Source of the DNA: Cladorhizidae sp. MBARI D1340-BT2
Taxonomy: Eukaryota; Porifera; Demospongiae; Poecilosclerida; Cladorhizidae
Length of the DNA stretch: 64,000 nucleotides
NCBI GenBank assembly: GCA_028752905.1
Contig: JAQNBH010000009.1
Location: 24,412,370-24,476,369 of the forward strand
Reading direction: 5' to 3'
Position 1 is the first letter of the stretch. Every line of letters starts with the position of its first letter. Both the position numbers and the translations under genes were made by a program. Shown in pieces: positions 35,692-47,604 of the stretch. The notes beneath the pieces were generated by a model that worked only from the letters and a program-made list of their open reading frames with translations, did not search any database and was not told the DNA's origin.

Positions 35692-38600
35692 GTTTGAACC
35701 ATTTGTAAAAAATCTCAGCTAAAATTTGCCAGAGTGAGCAGGATGTATGCTTCGGTTTCTTTTTTGTGTCTGTGTTTGTGTTTTGGCGTCAGTAATTTTG
35801 AAAGAGGAAGCAAGCCAATGCAGAGAGTGTTAGTGCACTCCCTGTATAAGCACTAGGTAGGAAAGGAGGGGGCAAGCCAATGCAGGGAGTGTTAGTGCAC
35901 TCCCTGTATAAGCACTAGGTAGGAAAGGAGGGGGCAAGCCAATGCAGAGAGTGTTAGTGCACTCCCTGTATAAGCAACTAGGTAGGAAAGGAGGGGGCAA
36001 GCCAATGCAGAGAGTGTTAGTGCACTCCCTGTATAAGCACTAGGTAGGAAAGGAGGGGGCAAGCCAATGCAGAGAGTGTTAGTGCACTCCCTGTATAAGC
36101 ACTAGGTAGGAAAGGAGGGGGCAAGCCAATGCAGAGAGTGTTAGTGCACTCCCTGTATAAGCAACTAGGTAGGAAAGGAGGGGTCAAGCCAATGCAGAGA
36201 GTGTTAGTGCACTCCCTGTATAAGCAACTAGGTAGGAAAGGAGGGGGCAAGCCAATGCAGAGAGTGTTAGTGCACTCCCTGTATAAGCACTAGGTAGGAA
36301 AGGAGGGGGCAAGCCAATGCAGAGAGTGTTAGTGCACTCCCTGTATAAGCACTAGGTAGGAAAGGAGGGGGCAAGCCATTGCAGAGAGTGTTAGTGCACT
36401 CCCTGTATAAGCAACTAGGTAGGAAAGGAGGGGGCAAGCCAATGCAGAGAGTGTTAGTGCACTCCCTGTATAAGCAACTAGGTAGGAAAGGAGGGGGCAA
36501 GCCAATGCAGAGAGTGTTAGTGCACTCCCTGTATAAGCACTAGGTAGGCAAGCCATTGCAGAGAGTGTTAGTGCACTCCCTGTATAAGCAACTAGGTAGG
36601 AAAGGAGGGGGCAAGCCAATGCAGAGAGTGTTGGTGCACTCCCTGTATAAGCAACTAGGTAGGAAAGGAGGGGGCAAGCCAATGCAGAGAGTGTTAGTGC
36701 ACTCCCTGTATAAGCAACTAGGTAGGAAAAGACTTGTGATCGCCAGGCATAGATATAGTACTGTGTTGGTAAGGGGTCTCTGTTTGGACACCAACGGGTG
36801 AACTGTCATGTTTCTCCAGCAGTGGAGTTGCAACAGAGAGTCATGCTTGGGCTGTCCTCCGTAAAGTGGCGAGCTCTTACCATCAGGTGGCAAGTTATAT
36901 TCCAGCATCACTGCATTGTTTACGTTGTGTTGATGTTCAGCATATTGTGAGCCAAAGCCTTTACGTAGCGACACCAAGCCAACTATCCTAGCAGTGTGGT
37001 TGCCATGGTTACCCTATTCTGCCCTGTATTGATGTTAGTGGGTATGGCGTTGAACATACAGTGGTGGCCTTGCCCCAATCTGTTTCTCCCACGTGCTGGC
37101 TACGTACAGGTGATAGCTGCTGCCAAGGCTGGTCACCATGCCGTGGGTTACGAGTTGAACACTTGGCTGGTCCTCTTCTCCAGATTCAGCGCACTGCTTA
37201 ATGGGGTCTCTGCAAATACCGAGTTCTACAGAAAAGACCTTTGGAAGGTAATAATAACCTTCATCTAGGCTATCTCCCTCTAATTCTCCAATGCCATGCC
37301 CCCTTTCCCCTTAGGTTGATCTCAGCCGATATAAAACGATTGTCTTCTTTGGTGTGGAATCGATGGTGAGTTACACTGTAGAGTGCTTGTGTACTTCCTT
37401 AATTTTGTGACAAGCCTTGAAGTTCTTGAATGCTGTGCACCTGTTGGAATACTTTTCTGTGTGTGATGTTGGAAACATCCTCACATTATATGTGCATACA
37501 CTATAGCACAAGACATTCTATATGCATACACTATAGTGTAATACATTCTATGTGCATACACTATAGCATAAGACATTCTATATGCATACACTATAGCGTA
37601 AGACATTCTATAGGCATACACTATAGCATAAGACATTCTATATGCATACACTATAGCGTAAGACATTCTATAGGCATACACTATAGCATAAGACATTCCA
37701 TATGCATACACTATAGCATAAGATATTCTATGTGCATACACTATAGCATAAGATATTCTATGTGCATACACTATAGCATAAGACATTCCATATGCATATA
37801 CTATAGCGTAAGACATTCTATAGGCATACACTATAGCATAAGATATTCTATGTGCATACACTATAGCGTAAGACATTCTATAGGCATACACTATAGCATA
37901 AGATATTCTATGTGCATACACTATAGCATAAGACATTCCATATGCATATACTATAGCATAAGATATTCTATATGCATACACTATAGCATAAGATATTCTA
38001 TATGCATACACTATAGCATAAGATATTCTATGTGCATACACTATAGCATAAGACATTCTATATGCATACACTATAGCATAAGACATTCTATATGCATACA
38101 CTATAGCATAAGACATTCTATGTGCATACACAGTAGCGTAAAAACTGGCTGTTAAGCTGGGCATTTATAGCAACAGTCAGCAAGAAATTTAATATCGAGT
38201 AGGAGCTTAATGCCCATGCAGATGCAATCAATTTCTTATTGGTAGGGATTGTCCAGTGTGGCTACCGAATGGCTAATGAATGAAGGGAGAGTTCGTACGT
38301 GGACGTCCCAATCTAAAAATGTCTAGTTTGCCAAAAAATGGCAGCAACACTGATTTTTGTTAGCATTTAGGAGACATAGTCCTGATCAATGCTTAAAACA
38401 GAGCTACCAGCAGGGAAGTAGGTGCTTTAAAAAAAAGTGTTTATTATCAGACAGCTGCTGAACAGCCAGCTTTTACAGTATCTGGGGAAAGCAAATGTGA
38501 TCAACGTCCTATTCCAGTTTGTGCAGGACTGCCTCGCATGCTAATGGATAGCCACATAGCAAGTGCTATGACAAATAGAAAAATACTTCCTACTCTTTCA

Positions 38601-39731
38601 GAGTGTACTGCAATGAGTTGTAGTTCAAGGATAGTAAGCTGCTACCAGATGTTCTATGTACCAGCAGGCCAATTATGTTAGACGTTACTTACTGCATGAT
38701 GGATACAGGCTTACTGTATGTAGGTACAGGGCTTAGAGGTCATACTGTATTGTGGAAACTGTATGGTGGATATGGAGCTTCTGTATTGTGGGTGCAAGGT
38801 TTACTGTGTGGAGGGTACAAGGTTTACTGTGCGGTGGGTTCATGGTTTACTATGTGGTGGGTACAATGTTTACTGTGTGGTGGGTTCAAGGTTTACTATG
38901 TGGTCGGTACAAGGTTTACTGTGTGGTGGGTACAAGGTTTACTATGTGGTGGGTACAAGGTTTACTGTGGTGGGTACAAGGTTTACTATGTGGTGGGTGC
39001 AAAGTTTACTGTGCGGTGGGTACAAGGTTTACTAGGTTTACTGTGTGGTGGGTACAAGGTTTACTGTGTGGTGGGTACAAGGTTTACTGTGTGGTGGTAC
39101 AAGGTTTACTGTGTGGTGTGTACAAGGTTTACTGTGTGGTGGTACAAGGTTTACTATGTGGTGAGTACAAGGTTTACTGTGTGGTGGGTACAAGGTTTAC
39201 TATGTGGTGGGTACAAGGTTTACTGTGTGGTGGGTACAAGGTTTACACTGTGGTGGGTACAAGGTTTACTGTGTGGTGGGTACAAGGTTTACTGTGTGCT
39301 AGGTATAAGGTTTACTATGTGGTGGGTACAAGGTTTACTGTGTGGTGGGTATATGTGGTGGGTACAAGGTTTACTGTGTGGTGGGTATATGTGGTGGGTA
39401 CAAGGTTTACTGTGTGGTGGTACAAGGTTTACTGTGTGGTGTGTACAAGGTTTACTGTGTGGTGGGTACAAGGTTTACACTGTGGTTGGTACAAGACGTG
39501 TGGGTTCAGGGTTTGCAGTATTGTGGGTGTTAACCATGGGATTATTATCCTTAGATGGAGCCACTTGGCAAAAAACTTTCTCAAGATATATCCGCAGCCA
39601 CTGTAATTGAAGGAGTGCAGGAGAATGATTATCGTGTCATTGCTTGCAGATTCCAATTTCCCCAGCAAGCACCTTCATGCAGCCACAGATTAGGACACAA
39701 CAGTGTATGGGTGTATGATGACTTCAAATAG
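33510..39731 (+). CDS. ATPSCKMT: ATP synthase c-subunit lysine methyltransferase
   Basis: Exons 33510-33755, 37110-37247, 37315-37365 and 39555-39731, all phase 0 with GT-AG introns, give 203 residues, against about 230 in vertebrates. The first in-frame ATG is at 33510. Residues 17-40 form a membrane anchor, then YCLPYVPATPIQIEKVL, the SAM-binding motif VVDLGSGDGRV split by intron 1 and continued by VIAAAKAG, then VGYELNTWLV, RKDLWKV, FFGVESM and VIACRF near residue 173, a set that fits FAM173B better than FAM173A. The family enzyme trimethylates a lysine of the mitochondrial ATP synthase c-ring subunit; activity here is inferred from homology. The C-terminus is shorter than usual, ending VWVYDDFK. 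Intron 1 (3.35 kb) and intron 3 (2.2 kb) are swollen by minisatellites; intron 2 is 67 bp. Confidence 0.9.
35649..35685. repeat. TA microsatellite in ATPSCKMT intron 1
   Basis: Run of about 18 TA dinucleotides. Confidence 0.9.
35812..36730. repeat. 62/63-bp minisatellite, about 15 copies (intron 1)
   Basis: Unit contains GCAAGCCAATGCAGAGAGTG, TTAGTGCACTCCCTGTATAA and GGTAGGAAAGGAGGGGG. A one-base variant (GCAACTAGG) makes 63-bp units. Carries the 8-bp palindrome AGTGCACT. The proline-rich minus-strand frames are repeat artefacts. Confidence 0.95.
37486..38135. repeat. 30-bp minisatellite, about 22 copies (intron 3)
   Basis: Unit GCATACACTATAGCATAAGA plus CATTCTATAT, with point variants (GCGTAAG, TATAGG, TATGTG). 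The length is a multiple of three and stop-free in two frames, which explains the 241- and 227-codon frames on opposite strands. Confidence 0.95.
38136..38794. other. ATPSCKMT intron 3, unique part
   Basis: Unique sequence between two arrays of the same intron. No exon seen. Confidence 0.5.
38795..39495. repeat. 23-bp minisatellite, about 30 copies (intron 3)
   Basis: Unit GGTGGGTACAAGGTTTACTG plus TGT; some units are shortened or end in ATATGTGGTGG. The long frames rich in GGYKVY/WWVQGLLC are array readings. Confidence 0.95.
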
Positions 39732-39907
39732 GCACAGATATATAACTATATTCATGATAAGTTGCACTGTGTTCTCATTAGTGCAATATTTTTGTTGATT
39801 GGTCATGTGATTTAGTGGATGCTGGCTCGGTGCTTTAAATTAACAAGGGAGACACACCCACTTTTGCCTCCACTTGATTTGAAAGTGTCTGTGGTGGAGG
39901 GTTAGAA

Positions 39908-42900
39908 ATGAAGGGTCTTGGAGTTGGGTCTCTGAGAGCAATGGAGCTATTTTTATGGCTACCACTGCCCACATGTTTGCAAGCAGGTGAGTTGTATTAT
40001 ATGGTTAGCTAGTCTGTATTGGAACTGCACTGCATGAGCTGGTGCAGTCTTGTACATTATGTTGTTGGCTGTACAACATCCGGTCTTGTAGATAGTCCTT
40101 CAGGAAGTGTGGCCAACCTTATTGACTACAATGTCGCACTGTACATTCTGGTTGGCATATCTGTGCTCTATTCTGTGCTGACACTGCTCTTCTGTGCTCT
40201 GGGTGTGTGCTCATGGTAAGCTGGCAGTCATAGCAGTCTCTGGGTGGTACGTATACTAGTGTGCTCTGGGTGTGTGCTCATGGTAAGCTGGCAGTCATAG
40301 CAGTCTCTGGGTGGTACGTATACTAGTGTGTTCTGGGTGTGTGCTCATGGTAAGCTGGCAGTCATAGCAGTCTCTGGGTGGTACGTATACTGGTGTGCTC
40401 TGGGGGTGTCCTCATGGTAAGCTGGCAGTTATAGCAGTCTCTGGGTGGTACACTGGTAGCCAATGTCCTACTCAGAGTTTTGCAGAAGTTCATGATGGAA
40501 CTTCATGGTGAAGATCTGCACTAGGCACATAATTGCTTCTCTGCCTAAAGGCTGTCCAGCCTCTAGTCTGAAATGGATGGTGGTATCAGTGTGAGTATCT
40601 GTGGTTTGTCACCGGCTATATTTATCCTAGGCATAGTAGAGCTTGTGCATTCTTCATTGATTGTCTTGTTTGCAGCATTAGAACAAGAAGATGTAAGATG
40701 AGGAATCCGTATGAAAGACAGCATGATAGTGAGTGCCTCAAGTAATTGAACAAGTGCTTCTGCAATGTGCTGCTTCTGCATCACATTGCAATGTGTTTAT
40801 CTCGTGAGGGTCTACTTGAGATATGCACTGCAGTCCTTTCATCTCTCCCGTGCATGCACTCATCTCCACACACACACACATCACTGTCACCACACGCATG
40901 CTAACACTACCACCACACCCAACTATCACCGCCACACGCCAACATCAAAACACACATACCACACACATCACTACACAACGCACACTGCACACGTATCACT
41001 GCATGTCACTCACTGCACACATAACACACCACACACCACAAAACCACACACATTGCACACATCTCTGCACGACACACTGCATACACCACTACACCACACA
41101 TAATGCACACTGCATACACCACACTATACCATATACACTGCACATATATCACATCACCATGCACCTACCACTATCCCACATATCACAACAACCACTACAC
41201 AACACACATCATTACACCACATATGCCATGCACCTATCACTACATTACACACATACTTGTTTTTCATACCACACACACACACACACTCACTCACAGTCCA
41301 ATCAAGTTGTCCTGCTAGACAGCTGAACAGAAGTGGCATTGATATTCCTACTAAAACAACCTTTACTCCCACTACAAATATCACGTTTCTTCAAATGACC
41401 GAAAAGCAAGACCAGGCAGCTCTTGTGGAGATGATGGACATCCTGGACACAAATTTTGTTGTGACTAACCAGGCAGCAGTTACAATGCACAGTGAGGACT
41501 CGCCAGCAAGACCGGTGCCTCAGGCAGAGCACAAATTTCTGGAGTGCAACAATGTCCTTAACAAACCATTTGGCCATGTGGTGCCTGTGGATAAGATTAG
41601 CACAGGGAAGTCCACTCGTGTGAGGCCCGAGAGCTCGGAGTTGGCCCACTACACGCCACGCTCCACGCTGAGAGTCCAAGGTTTGTAACGTTACATGAAT
41701 CATGGTGGAGTATGCCAACCACTCCCAAACAAGTGTTGTCAGTGCCAGCATAATACATGCACCAATTAGGTACCACGCAGATTCTGTTTTGGGACAGGGA
41801 GGGGGTGAGTGGGTTGTTGCCATCTTATTCCTCACGACTGCCAAGAGCTGGGATCAGTAGTTGAGTTTTATTAGCATCACTCACAATATGTCATGAGTCC
41901 TATCATCGTCACATGACTCTATGTCATTACTTTGCACCCTGCACTCTTGATTTTCACTGTGTCTTTTTCTGTGTGGGGTAATAATTTTAGTTTTTTGTGA
42001 TAATGATTTATGATGGGAATACTTTGTTTTGTATAGCAACTGATCTTGACACTGATAATATAACATAGAAGCTTATTGGTCTGCAGATGGCTAACTCATT
42101 TCTAGTTCTTGTGTTATCTTCTAACTAACTCAGTCACTTCAAGCTAATAACAATAGATCTGTGTTACCTTCTAGCTAACTCAGTCACTTCAAGCAAATAA
42201 CAATAGATCTGTGTTACCTTCTAGCTAACTCAGTCACTTCAAGCAAATAACAATAGATCTGTGTTACCTTCTAGCTGACTCAGTCACTTCAAGCAAATAA
42301 GAATAGATCTGTGTTACCTTTTAGCTAACTCAGTCACTTCAAGCAAATAACAATAAATCTGTGTTACCTTCTAGCTGACTCAGTCACTTCAAGCAAATAA
42401 CAATAGATCTGTGTTACCTTTTAGCTAACTCAGTCACTTCAAGCAAATAACAATAAATCTGTGTTACCTTCTAGCTGACTCAGTCACTTCAAGCAAATAA
42501 CAATAGATCTGTGTTACCTTTTAGCTAACTCAGTCACTTCAAGCAAATAACAATAAATCTGTGTTACCTTCTAGGTAACTCAGTCACTTCAAGGAAATAA
42601 CAATAGATCTGTGTTACCTTTTAGCTAACTCAGTCACTTCAAGCAAATAACAATAAATCTGTGTTACCTTCTAGCTGACTCAGTCACTTCAAGCTAATAA
42701 CAATATGTAGATCTGTGTTACCTTCTAGCTGACTCAGTCACTTCAAGCTAATAACAAGAGATCTGTGTTACCTTCTAGCTAACTCAGTCACTTCAAGGAA
42801 ATAACAATAGATCTGTGTTACCTTCTAGCTAACTCAGTCACTTCAAGTCAGTCACTTCAAGCAAATAACAATAGATCTGTGTTACCTTCTAGCTAACTCA

Positions 42901-43321
42901 GTCACTTCAAGGAAATAACAATAGATCTGTGTTACCTTCTAGCTGACTCAGTCACTTCAAGCTAATAACAATATGTAGATCTGTGTTACCTTCTAGCTGA
43001 CTCAGTCACTTCAAGCTAATAACAATAGATCTGTGTTACCTTCTAGCTAACTCAGTCACTTCAAGCTAATAACAATAGATCTGTGTTACCTTCTAGCTGA
43101 CTCAGTCACTTCAAGCTAATAACAATAGATCTGTGTTACCTTCTAGGCCACTTCAAGCAAACAGCAATAGATATGTGTGCCAAGGCGTACCACTGGCTAA
43201 ATAACTCTGCTCCTTTTTTTTTGTAGCATCAGCAGTAGCAGCAGAACTGAGCTACAAAGCATCCAGTGAGGTTGACCTTGTTACTGCATCATCACAACAT
43301 CACTATATCTATACCACATGA
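39908..43321 (+). CDS. Single-pass membrane protein, unrecognised
   Basis: Five phase-consistent exons: 39908-39986, 40092-40215, 40676-40728, 41297-41680 and 43227-43321, giving 244 residues. Residues 1-26 look like a signal peptide (MELFLWLPLPTCLQA); then a very short ectodomain (about 15 residues), a membrane segment at about 41-66 (YILVGISVLYSVLTLLFCAL), a basic cysteine-containing juxtamembrane stretch (CIRTRRCKMRNPYERQ), and a ~170-residue Ser/Thr-rich cytoplasmic tail ending SSQHHYIYTT. If exon 4 is not spliced (its donor, GTTTGT, is weak), translation stops at 41686-41688. The ATG lies 176 bp after the ATPSCKMT stop. Tyrosines at 223, 240 and 242 could be phosphorylated, but no known motif is certain. 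Signal plus short ectodomain suggests a receptor adaptor or signalling stub (inference). Introns 2, 3 and 4 carry tandem or CA repeats. Confidence 0.65.
40195..40455 (+). repeat. 67-bp tandem repeat spanning an exon end and 5' splice site
   Basis: Four copies of a unit that starts in the end of exon 2 (GTGCTCTGGGTGTGTGCTCA) and includes the donor. GTAAGCT donors recur at 40216, 40283, 40350 and 40417, exactly 67 bp apart. Only the first has the full exon upstream. Confidence 0.9.
40862..41292. repeat. CA/CAC-rich intron tract
   Basis: Degenerate CA-rich DNA (ACACACA, CACCACA, TACACCACAC) filling intron 3 of the membrane protein gene. The histidine/threonine-rich frames here are compositional. 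Confidence 0.85.
41689..42089. other. Intron 4, unique part
   Basis: No feature apart from its position between exon 4 and the 50-bp array. Confidence 0.4.
42090..43150. repeat. 50-bp minisatellite, about 21 copies (intron 4)
   Basis: Unit contains CTAACTCAGTCACTTCAAGC, AAATAACAATAGATCTGTGT and TACCTTCTAG. The middle of the array alternates two unit types (CTTCTAG/ATAGATC and CTTTTAG/ATAAATC), a dimeric higher-order period of 100 bp. TACCTTCTAG resembles an acceptor in every copy. Confidence 0.95.
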
Positions 43322-43767
43322 AAGTAAAGGGATAAAGTGCATTTTGTTTGAAATTGCTAACAAATGTTGTGACCAACATCTTTACCCCCTTTGATGGGAT
43401 ATAGCATTCGGAATATTCTTGGATTCACCATCTTAAGCACTGTATAGCTAGTTGCTTATAACTGGACTGATTATAGCTAACAACTGTGCACTACAGATGG
43501 AACATCACAAGCCTAGTTTGCAGTTAGTTTTGAGGCATTTTGTCCCATAAATTCAAATGGATCTGGCAGTCAAGTGGGTGCCCCTTTACTCTACATGATG
43601 CTTAGATGATACGTGCAACTAAGCTAGCTTGAAGTTGCCGACTAGGTGGTTTTAAGTAAGACTTTCTATGATGTTTTACCAAACTTTCTTATTCCCTGTG
43701 TGAGTCTGCATGTGAATGTCTGGCTAGTCCGGATCAGGATAAACCATATAACATGCTAAATGTGGGA

Positions 43768-44590
43768 GCTAATGGTCTGCCGATGAGCCAAGCATAGGCC
43801 TAGATCAACAGTAACCATGTAGCATGTTAGCTAATGGTCTGCCGATGAGCCAAGCATAGGCCTAGATCAACAGTAACCATGTAGCATGTTAGCTAATGGT
43901 CTGCCGATGAGCCAAGCATAGGTCTAGATCAACAGTAACCATGTAGCATGTTAGCTAATGGTCTGCCGATGAGCCAAGCATAGGTCTAGATCAACAGTAA
44001 CCATGTAGCATGTCAGCTAATGGTCTGCCGATGAGCCAAGCATAGGTCTAGATCAACAGTAACCATGTAGCATGTTAGCTAATGGTCTGCCGATGAGCCA
44101 AGCATAGGTCTAGATCAACAGTAACCATGTAGCATGTTAGCTAATGGTCTGCCGATGAGCCAAGCATAGGTCTAGATCAACAGTAACCATGTAGCATGTT
44201 AGCTAATGGTCTGTCGATGAGCCAAGCATAGGCCTAGATCAACAGTAACCATGTAGCATGTTAGCTTAATGGTCTGTCGATGAGCCAAGCATAGGTCTAG
44301 ATCAACAGTAACCATGTAGCATGTTAGCTAATGGTCTGTCGATGAGCCAAGCATAGGTCTAGATCAACAGTAACCATGTAGCATGTTAGCTAATGGTCTG
44401 CCGATGAGCCAAGCATAGGTCTAGATCAACAGTAACCATGTAGCATGTTAGCTAATGGTCTGCCGATGAGCCAAGCATAGGTCTAGATCAACACTAACCA
44501 TGTAGCTAATGGTCTGCCGATGAGCCAAGCATAGGTCTAGATCAACAGTAACCATGTAGCATGTCAGCTAATGGTCTGCCGATGAGGCAT
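43768..44590. repeat. 62-bp minisatellite, about 13 copies
   Basis: Unit contains GCTAATGGTCTGCCGATGAG, CCAAGCATAGGTCTAGATCA and ACAGTAACCATGTAGCATGT. Holds palindromes TTAGCTAA and TCTAGA. One unit near 44490 is shortened. Confidence 0.95.
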
Positions 44591-44942
44591 GTTCAAGGAC
44601 CCAAGACTTCTTCCCCATAACTTCAATGCAAATGATATTAGTATCAAGATCTCTCTATAGCAACTTTGGAAGACTGAGGTGGGAGAGTTTTTGCTATAAA
44701 GTACCATATCCTTGTACCATTCAGGCTATGGTCTGATTTATATACCAAAATGTATCCATCCCATTCAATAATTATGCTATTTTTGTTTGGCCATTCTTTG
44801 GGTTAGAATGTGAAGTGAAATTACCCTCACAAACTCTTGTTTTGATTTCCATTTTCCAGCATCAAGTCTTGAGTGGCTTTAATGACCGTGATTGCTACGG
44901 CAATATAAACACTAGAGAATGAGCGGCTTGATTTTAATTATA

Positions 44943-45683
44943 TTATAAGTCAACTTATGTTCGAATGAAAGGGGGGAGGGGGGGGGGGCTAAATTATACG
45001 CCTACATAAAAGCTTGTGGTTACAACTTTGTAGCTCCATAGATTCTGCACACTTCACTGTATGGACTTGATATAGATCTCAAAAGATAGGTCTCTCTGTG
45101 TGCTCTGTTTTGATACTCAAAATGGTGTATAGGTATAGCTATGCCAAAGTTACATGTAGCCAAAGTGGGATACACCTCAAAATCTGAGTGCCTGAACTGG
45201 CTGTGTTATGGTTCTTGATTGGAAAGTGCTGGCCCAGTTGAAATTAATATATGAGGCTAGAGGAAGCCCTACTCGACAAAATGAGTACTTTCATTAAATG
45301 CTCAAACGTGATTATATATGGTCAAGCATGCACACTAAAAATCAATAGTCTTACGCCAGGGGAGGGGGGAGGGGGGGGGGGGGGGGAGATGATTTCCAGC
45401 ACCCATGCTTCACTACTCCAGCATGTTTTAGCGCCTCATGAAAACACTCATTTTGTAGAGTATGGCTTCCTCTAGCCACAGATACTAATTTCAACTGGCT
45501 AGCACTGTCCAATCGGGAACCACAACAACAACGGATTCAGGCATTCGACGATGACCTATATATCAAGTCATACAGTGGTGTGCAAGATCTCTGGAGCTCC
45601 AAAGTCACAAGGTTTTGTTGTTAGTGTCTGCATTTTATAATTGAGTACCCCCTTCATATGAACATAGTTGACTTATAAAACAA
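44943..45683. mobile_element. Foldback element with long inverted repeats, copy 1
   Basis: The left arm (about 44943-45312) and right arm (about 45405-45683) are reverse complements over most of their length: ATAAGTCAACT...ATGTTC at the tips, TTGTGGTTACAACTTTG, GATTGGAAAGTGCT, CAGTTGAAATTA and GGCTAGAGGAAGCC inward. The left arm has about 100 extra bases. No protein is encoded; the 45251-45475 frame spans the arms and a G run. Related to 56424-57085. Confidence 0.8.
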
Positions 45684-45919
45684 CCCTCCCAAAACATTCT
45701 TTAGTGGTTGCATTGCTCTAGCAAGCATGGTCGTTCTAGCTTCTCAAGAGTTGTGCTGGACTGTAGCAATCAAAATGGAGTTTGTGGGGGTGATTGACTT
45801 CACATTCCAACCTGTAGTTACAAGACAAAAACAGGTATGGCAAAACAAAACTCATTAGAGAGCATATGGAATGGACTACATTTTGGTACATAAATCAGGA
45901 CCCATGGATCTGTGCAAAG

Positions 45920-46330
45920 GTTAGAATGGAGATACAATAAGCTGCAGTTTGGTGTAAGAATCTGCTCCACTGAGGTAAGCAAACAGAAGCTGTGCAACTC
46001 TATGTCATGTTACGTCTGCAACAAAACTTACAGCAAAGAAATAGGAGAGCCTCCTTGTCTAAAGAATGAAGGAATTCAGAGTGACTCCAGGTAAGTGCAG
46101 GTGCCTGTGCTGCTTTACCAAAGAAGAACTTCCAGAAACAGTAGTAAGGTCCAGGAAGAGACCGTTCATGAAGGCAGTTGCAATTGTCAGCCATTAAAAA
46201 AAATCTTGTTTATTTTGCTTGCTTGCCCCGTCCAACAGGAAGTAACGCTTTATATAGATAGAGCAGTCTATTGGGCATGTGCATACAGAGAATGGCCACT
46301 AATACATATCATTCTAATCCTTTCTTGACA
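45920..46330 (+). pseudogene. Decayed homologue of the 24158-24370 exon
   Basis: Plus-strand reading ends KEELPETVVRSRKRPFMKAV plus AIVSH and a stop, against EEELPETVAKSSKRQFTKAI at 24 kb. Upstream, ACAAAACTTACAGCAAAGAA is shared but frames are broken, and about 20 bases around GTAAGTGCAGGTGCCTGTGC are extra. The match continues into the 3' flank. Confidence 0.55.
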
Positions 46331-46974
46331 GTATCCAAGTTTGCATATGCTTGTGGCGGTTGACTGAATTGTTACCTGACATTTTGGCCAGCATGCGGGT
46401 TGCTGGCTCTCAATTATCAGAACTGTGTGCATGAAAACACGCCCATGCAGCAACGAGACATGCCATTGATCATGTGCACCTCGTATGATTTTTTTATTTC
46501 AGCACCTCACCTTCATAATGCACTATTATCCTGAAGAAGGCCATTGGCTGAAATGTGGGTTAAAACAAACATTGGTGTAGTTCTGTGTGTGCTTTAGAAA
46601 AGAGATTGAAATTAGCTAAGTGTTGGGTCGGTGGCATGTAAAGTGGGGATATTTATGTGTGTGTGTTATGTGTGTGTGTGGGAGGGGAGGGGAGGGGAGG
46701 AGCACTGGTCTTGAAATTCAATCCACTTTAAACTGCTTTCAAGTGTAACCTGCCATGCTGATAATGTCCTGAATTGTGAAGACTACTTAATGACTTTACT
46801 AGGGGTATAAGGTGTGTGACCTGTTTTGTGTGAGGGTAGGGCTAGGCTCTGTGAGCCAGACTCTCTACAAAATCTCTGTGCTAGGGAACCAACTGGGGAG
46901 TAGTGCATGATTTTCATGAATATGCTAATATGCGAAGTCAAGGTCAAGGTAAGAAAACAATTTCATCACTTTAG
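46331..46974. other. Spacer with a related CTGAAGA...GAAA motif
   Basis: At 46531-46553 CTGAAGA, then AGGCCATTGGCT (a GGCC/GGCT stem), then GAAATG: the same layout as the hammerhead-like copies. Nearby are a TG run (46656-46680) and a GGGGA run. Confidence 0.35.
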
Positions 46975-47375
46975 AAGATCCACATCAATAAATTAGTTGT
47001 CTACTCTTTGCCTACTATGTACAGCAATACTACCTTATGAATATAATCAATAAATTAGTCATCTACTCCTTGCCTACTATGTACAGCAATATTCCCTTAT
47101 GAATATCATCAACAAATTAGTCGTCTACTCCTTTCCTACTATGTACAGCAATACTCCCTTATGAATATCATCAATAAATTAGTCATCTACTCCTTTCCTA
47201 CTATGTACAGCAATACTCCCTTATGAATATCATCAATAAATTAGTCATCTACTCCTTTCCTACTATGTACAGCAATACTCCCTTATGAATATCATCAATA
47301 AATTAGCTTATGATAGTTGTCTACTCCTTGCCTACTATGTACAGCAATACTCCCTTATGAATATCATCAAAAATG
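46975..47375. repeat. 62-bp tandem repeat, about 6.5 copies
   Basis: Unit contains AATATCATCAATAAATTAGT, CATCTACTCCTTTCCTACTA and TGTACAGCAATACTCCCTTA. Confidence 0.92.
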
Positions 47376-47604
47376 TCAGTATGCAACCACTAGCCTATCG
47401 ACTTTCCACTGCTATGGGAAGGCTTACTTGCCACTTATTAAGTGGAAATAGCTTCATTTTGCTTATGTCTAAGCTCAGAGTAGCCCAAACATCTTTCCAC
47501 TATGGCCAAAGTCTCTTCCACATCCTCCATAGATAAGCCAGGTGTAAGCCCATGAGTTGGACAATGAAATTACAAGAACCTCCTCAATAACCAACTTGAA
47601 TTTT

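Noticed and set aside
36017..36977. Proline/tyrosine-rich minus-strand frames
   Set aside because: Products of the 62/63-bp array in intron 1.
37430..38164. Opposing 241- and 227-codon frames
   Set aside because: 30-bp intronic array, multiple of three; no independent evidence for coding.
38675..39610. 311- and 284-codon GYKVY/WWVQGL frames
   Set aside because: They read through the 23-bp array in ATPSCKMT intron 3 and overlap the true last exon in the wrong frame.
40765..41326. Histidine/threonine-rich frames
   Set aside because: Compositional result of the CA-rich intron; the real exon at 41297 uses another frame.
46000..46194. Minus-strand frame MADNCNCLHERSLPG
   Set aside because: Antisense of the KEELPETV family relic.
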